The translations under genes were made by a program, and so were the position numbers. Of a DNA stretch of 64,000 bases, positions 58,601-64,000 are shown piece by piece. Below the pieces are notes generated by a model. It saw only the letters and a list, made by a program, of their open reading frames with translations. It made no database searches and was not told where the DNA came from. This stretch comes from Parelaphostrongylus tenuis. Its lineage: Eukaryota; Nematoda; Chromadorea; Rhabditida; Metastrongylidae. The DNA is taken from positions 86,799-150,798 of the forward strand of contig JAHQIW010007378.1 in the NCBI GenBank assembly GCA_019055375.1, written 5' to 3'. The stretch's first letter is position 1, and every line of letters starts with the position of its first letter.

Positions 58601-61600
58601 GGGACGAAAAACGGAAGGCGTCGAAAGCGGCAACCGTATGTGAGCAAATGCGCTCAACACGGGGATCGAACCCGACTCTCGTCGGACGTGTGGCGTCCAT
58701 CCGACAACGGCACAGCGGAGTAGACGATAAAATCCGGAGAAAAACGGAAGGCGTCGAAAGCGGCAACCGTATGTGAGCAAATGCGCTCAACACGGGGATC
58801 GAACCCGACTCTCGTCGGACGTGTGGCGTCCGTCCGACAACGGCACAGCGGAGTAGACGATTAAAATCGGGACGAAAAACGGAAGGCGTCGAAAGCGGCA
58901 ACCGTATGTGAGCAAATGCGCTCAACACGGGGATCGAACCCGACTCTCGTCGGACGTGTGGCGTCCGTCCGACAACGGCACAGCGGAGTAGACGATAAAA
59001 TCCGGGAAAAACGGAAGGCGTCGAAAGCGGCAACCGTATGTGAGCAAATGCGCTCAACACGCGGATCGAACCCGACTCTCGTCGGACGTGTGGCGTCCAT
59101 CCGACAACGGCACAGCGGAGTAGACGATAAAATCCGGGCGAAAACGGAAGGCGTCGAAAGCGGCAACCGTATGTGAGCGAATGCGCTCAACACGGGGATC
59201 GAACCCGACTCTCGTCGGACGTGTGGCGTCCATCCGACAACGGCACAGTGGAGTAGACGATTAAAATCCGGGCGAAAACGGAAGGCGTCGAAAGCGGCAA
59301 CCGTATGTGAGCAAATGCGCTCAACACGCGGATCGAACCCGACTCTCGTCGGACGTGTGGCGTCCGTCCGACAACGGCACAGCGGAGTAGACGATAAAAT
59401 CCGGGCGAAAACGGAAGGCGTCGAAAGCGGCAACCGTATGTGAGCAAATGCGCTCAACACGCGGATCGAACCCGACTCTCGTCGGACGTGTGGCGTCCAG
59501 TCCGACAACGGCACAGCGGAGTAGACGATTAAAATCCGGGCGAAAACGGAAGGCGTCGAAAGCGGCAACCGTATGTGAGCAAATGCGCTCAACACGCGGA
59601 TCGAACCCGACTCTCGTCGGACGTGTGGCGTCCATCCGACAACGGCACAGCGGAGTAGACGGGAGAAAAACGGAAGGCGTCGAAAGCGGCAACGGTATGT
59701 GAGCGAATGCGCTCAACACGGGGATCGAACCGACTCTGTCGGACGTGTGGCGTCCGTCCGACAACGGCACAGCGGAGTAGACGATAAAATCCGGTGAAAA
59801 CGGAAGGAGTCGAAAGCGGCAACCGTATGTGAGCAAATGCGCTCAACACGGGGATCGAACCCGACTCTTGTCGGACGTGTGGCGTCCGTCCGACAACGGC
59901 ACAGCGGAGTAGACGGGAGAAAAACGGAAGGCGTCGAAAGCGGCAACCGTATGTGAGCAAATGCGCTCAACACGGGGATCGAACCCGACTCTCGTCGGAC
60001 GTGTGGCGTCCGTCCGACAACGGCACAGTCGGAGTAGACGATAAAATCCGGGCGAAAACGGAAGGCGTCGAAAGCGGCAACCGTATGTGAGCGAATGCGC
60101 TCAACACGGGGATCGAACCCGACTCTCGTCGGACGTGTGGCGTCCGTCCGACAACGGCACAGCGGAGTAGGCTATTAAAATCGGGACGAAAAACGGAAGG
60201 CGTCGAAAGCGGCAACCGCATGTGAGCAAATGCGCTCAACACGCGGAACGAACCCGACTCCTGTCGGACGTGTGGCGTCCATCCGACAACGGCACAGCGG
60301 AGTAGACGGGAGAAAACGGAAGGCGTCGAAAGCGGCAACGGTATGTGAGCGAAAGCGATCAACACGGGGATCGAACCCGACTCTCGTCGGACGTGTGGCG
60401 TCCATACGACAACGGTACAGTGGAGTAGATGATTAAAATCCGGTGGAAAACGGAAGGAGTCGAAAGCGGCAACAGTATGTGAGCGAATGCGATCAACACG
60501 GGGATCGAATCCGACTCTCGTCGGACGTGTGGCGTCCATCCGACAACGGCACAGTGGAGTAGACGATTAAAATCCGGGCAAAATACGGAAGGCGTCGAAA
60601 GCGGCAACCGTATGTGAGCAAATGCGCTCAACACGCGGATCGAACCCGACTCTGTCGGACGTGTGGCGTCCGTCCGACAACGGCACAGCGGAGTAGACGA
60701 TTAAAATCGGGACGAAAAACGGAAGGCGTCGAAAGCGGCAACCGTATGTGAGCAAATGCGCTCAACACGCGGATCGAACCCGACTCTCGTCGGACGTGTG
60801 GCGTCCGTCCGACAACGGCACAGCGGAGTAGACGATTAAAATCGGGACGAAAAACGGAAGGCGTCGAAAGCGGCAACCGTATGTGAGCAAATGCGCTCAA
60901 CACGCGGATCGAACCCGACTCTCGTCGGACGTGTGGCGTCCATCCGACAACGGCACAGTGGAGTAGACGATAAAATCCGGGCAAAAACGGAAGGCGTCGA
61001 AAGCGGCAACCGTATGTGAGCAAATGCGCTCAACACGCGGATCGAACCCGACTCTCGTCGGACGTGTGGCGTCCCATCCGACAACGGCACAGTGGAGTAG
61101 ACGATTAAATCCGGGAAAAACGGAAGGCGTCGAAAGCGGCAACCGTATGTGAGCAAATGCGCTCAACACGGGGATCGAACCCGACTCTCGTCGGACGTGT
61201 GGCGTCCATCCGACAACGGCACAGCGGAGTAGACGATTAAAATCCGGGCGAAAAACGGAAGGCGTCGAAAGCGGTAACCGTATGTGAGCAAATGCGCTCA
61301 ACACGGGATCGAACCCGACTCTCGTCGGACGTGTGGCGTCCATCCGACAACGGCACAGTGGAGTAGACGATAAATCCGGCGAAAAACGGAAGGCGTCGAA
61401 AGCGGCAACCGTATGTGAGCAAATGCGCTCAACACGGGGATCGAACCCGACTCTCGTCGGACGTGTGGCGTCCGTCCGACAACGGCACAGTGGAGTAGAC
61501 GATAAATCGGGAAAACGGAAGGCGTCGAAAGCGGCAACGTATGTGAGCGAATGCGATCAACACGGGGATCGAACCGACTCTTGTCGGACGTGTGGCGTCC

Positions 61601-64000
61601 GTCCGACAACGGCACAGCGGAGTAGACGATAAAATCGGCGAAAACGGAAGGCGTCGAAAGCGGCAACCGTATGTGAGCAAATGCGCTCAACACGCGGATC
61701 GAACCCGACTCTCGTCGGACGTGTGGCGTCCGTCCGACAACGGCACAGCGGAGTAGACGATTAAATCGGGACGAAAACGGAAGGCGTCGAAAGCGGCAAC
61801 CGTATGTGAGCAAATGCGCTCAACACGGGGATCGAACCCGACTCTCGTCGGACGTGTGGCGTCCGTCCGACAACGGCACAGTGGAGTAGACGATAAAATC
61901 CGGGAGAAAACGGAAGGCGTCGAAAGCGGCAACCGTATGTGAGCAAATGCGCTCAACACGGGGATCGAACCCGACTCTCGTCGGACGTGTGGCGTCCGTC
62001 CGACAACGGCACAGCGGAGTAGACGGGAGAAAAACGGAAGGCGTCGAAAGCGGCAACCGTATGTGAGCAAATGCGCTCAACACGGGGATCGAACCCGACT
62101 CTCGTCGGACGTGTGGCGTCCGTCCGACAACGGCACAGCGGAGTAGACGATAAAATCCGGGCGAAAACGGAAGGCGTCGAAAGCGGCAACCGTATGTGAG
62201 CAAATGCGCTCAACACGGGATCGAACCCGACTCTCGTCGGACGTGTGGCGTCCGTCCGACAACGGCACAGTGGAGTAGACTATTAAAATCGGGACGAAAA
62301 ACGGAAGGCGTCGAAAGCGGCAACCGTATGTGAGCAAATGCGCTCAACACGCGGATCGAACCCGACTCTCGTCGGACGTGTGGCGTCCATCCGACAACGG
62401 CACAGCGGAGTAGACGGGAGAAAAACGGAAGGCGTCGAAAGCGGCAACGGTATGTGAGCGAAAGCGATCAACACGGGGATCGAACCCGACTCTCGTCGGA
62501 CGTGTGGCGTCCATACGACAACGGTACAGTGGAGTAGATGATTAAAATCCGGGTGGAAAACGGAAGGAGTCGAAAGGGCAACAGTGTGTGATCGAATGCG
62601 ATCAACATGGGGATCGAATCCGACTCTCGTCGGACGTGTGGCGTCCATCCGACAACGGCAAAGTGGAGTAGACTATTAAAATCCGGGCAAAATACGGAAG
62701 GCGTCGAAAGCGGTAACCGTATGTGAGCAAATGCGCTCAACACGCGGATCGAACCCGACTCTTGTCGGACGTCGTGGCGTCCGTCCGACAACTTCACAGC
62801 GGACTAGACGATTAAAATCGGGACGAAAAACGGAAGGCGTCGAAAGCGGCAACCGCATGTGAGCAAATGCGCTCAACACGCGGAACGAACCCGACTCTTG
62901 TCGGACGTGTGGCGTCCGTCCGACAACTTCACAGCGGAGTAGACTATTAAAATCGGGACGAAAAACGGAAGGCGTCGAAAGCGGTAACCGTATGTGAGCA
63001 AATGCGCTCAACACGGGGATCGAACCCGACTCTCGTCGGACGTGTGGCGTCCATCCGACAACGGCACAGCGGAGTAGACGATAAATCGGGAGAAAAACGG
63101 AAGGAGTCGAAAGCGGCAACGGTATGTGAGCAAATGCGCTCAACACGGGGATCGAACCCGACTCTCGTCGGACGTGTGGCGTCCGTCCGACAACGGCACA
63201 GTGGAGTAGACGATTAAATCCGGGCGAAAAACGGAAGGCGTCGAAAGCGGTAACCGTATGTGAGCAAATGCGCTCAACACGGGGATCGAACCCGACTCTC
63301 GTCGGACGTGTGGCGTCCATCCGACAACGGCACAGTGGAGTAGACGATAAAATCCGGTGGAAAACGGAAGGCGTCGAAAGCGGCAACCGTATGTGAGCAA
63401 ATGCGCTCAACACGGGGATCGAACCCGACTCTCGTCGGACGTGTGGCGTCCATCCGACAACGGCACAGTGGAGTAGACGATAAAATCCGGGCGAAAAACG
63501 GAAGGCGTCGAAAGCGGCAACCGTATGTGAGCAAATGCGCTCAACACGCGGATCGAACCCGACTCTCGTCGGACGTGTGGCGTCCGTCCGACAACGGCAC
63601 AGCGGAGTAGACGATAAAATCCGGTGGAAAACGGAAGGCGTCGAAAGCGGCAACCGTATGTGAGCGAATGCGCTCAACACGCGGATCGAACCCGACTCTC
63701 GTCGGACGTGTGGCGTCCGTCCGACAACGGCACAGTGGAGTAGACGATAAATCCGCGAAAAACGGAAGGCGTCCGAAAGCGGCAACCGTATGTGAGCAAA
63801 TGCGCTCAACACGCGGATCGAACCCGACCTCTCGTCGGACGTGTGGCGTCCATCCGACAACGGCACAGCGGAGTAGACGAGGAGGAAAAACGGAAGGCGT
63901 CGAAAGCGGCAACGGTATGTGAGCGAAAGCGCTCAACACGGGGATCGAACCGACTCTCGTCGGACGTGTGGCGTCCCATCCGACAACGGCACAGTGGAGT
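40607..64000. repeat. Satellite DNA array, ~125-134 bp units, about 175-180 copies, open at the right edge
   Basis: Each unit reads approximately 'gatcgaacccgactctcgtc', 'ggacgtgtggcgtccgtccg', 'acaacggcacagcggagtag', 'acgataaaatccgggcgaaa', 'aacggaaggcgtcgaaagcg', 'gcaaccgtatgtgagcaaat', 'gcgctcaacacgcg'. Short units (~125 bp, 'agacgggagaaaaacgg') dominate the first 1 kb and recur later. Long units (~133-134 bp, with 'gataaaatccggg' or 'gattaaaatccggg') dominate further right. Homogeneity increases to the right (55-64 kb). All six frames contain long open stretches (up to ~400 codons) built from repeated short peptides. They have no start context, vary with each indel, and are not genes. Confidence 0.97.

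Noticed and set aside
40607..64000. CRISPR-like or protein-repeat interpretation of the array
   Set aside because: Repeats are direct with no unique spacers, units are 125-134 bp, and the context is eukaryotic. Open frames are not conserved in one phase. It is satellite DNA.

Overview
The window looks like nuclear DNA of a nematode, most likely a strongylid (hookworm-like) clade V species. Two conserved housekeeping genes have nematode-style architecture: many short exons, TTTCAG-type acceptors, and one start preceded by a likely trans-splice acceptor. The introns and intergenic DNA are crowded with mariner remnants, fold-back elements, tRNA-derived SINEs and an RTE-type retrotransposon tail. 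The species assignment is inference.

Layout. 168-3632 (minus strand): a complete seven-exon PCNA gene. 3.7-6.9 kb: repeats, including a long palindrome at about 5,010-5,425 that carries a hammerhead-ribozyme-like motif in each arm. 6.9-17.8 kb (minus): a 20-exon DEAD-box RNA helicase of the DDX54/Dbp10 family. It has all helicase motifs and the family C-terminal domain, but also two lesions: a missing AG at one acceptor, and a probable one-base loss just before the C-terminus. 17.8-37.5 kb: repeat-dominated DNA with no recognised complete gene. It holds five large fold-back copies in or near it, a palindromic element with a second hammerhead motif, two copies of a ~1 kb interspersed repeat, a four-copy 212-bp minisatellite, and a few well-spliced but unidentified candidate exons. 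37.63-40.65 kb: a large, nearly perfect inverted repeat (arms about 1.4 kb, loop about 240 bp). Its arms carry a fragment of the same DDX54 gene plus two SINEs, and its loop carries a third hammerhead motif. 40.6-64.0 kb: a tandem satellite array (about 125-134 bp per unit, roughly 175-180 units) that runs off the right edge.

How it fits together. PCNA (replication clamp) and DDX54 (ribosome biogenesis helicase) lie on the same strand about 3.3 kb apart, with no sign of an operon. Everything else is mobile or structural. The most interesting unexplained part is the right third. A piece of the DDX54 gene was copied out and duplicated head-to-head. Its outer end abuts a satellite whose unit, read on the minus strand, has tRNA-like A and B boxes and a conserved hairpin. 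Long open frames inside the satellite on both strands are a by-product of the repeat and should not be annotated as proteins.
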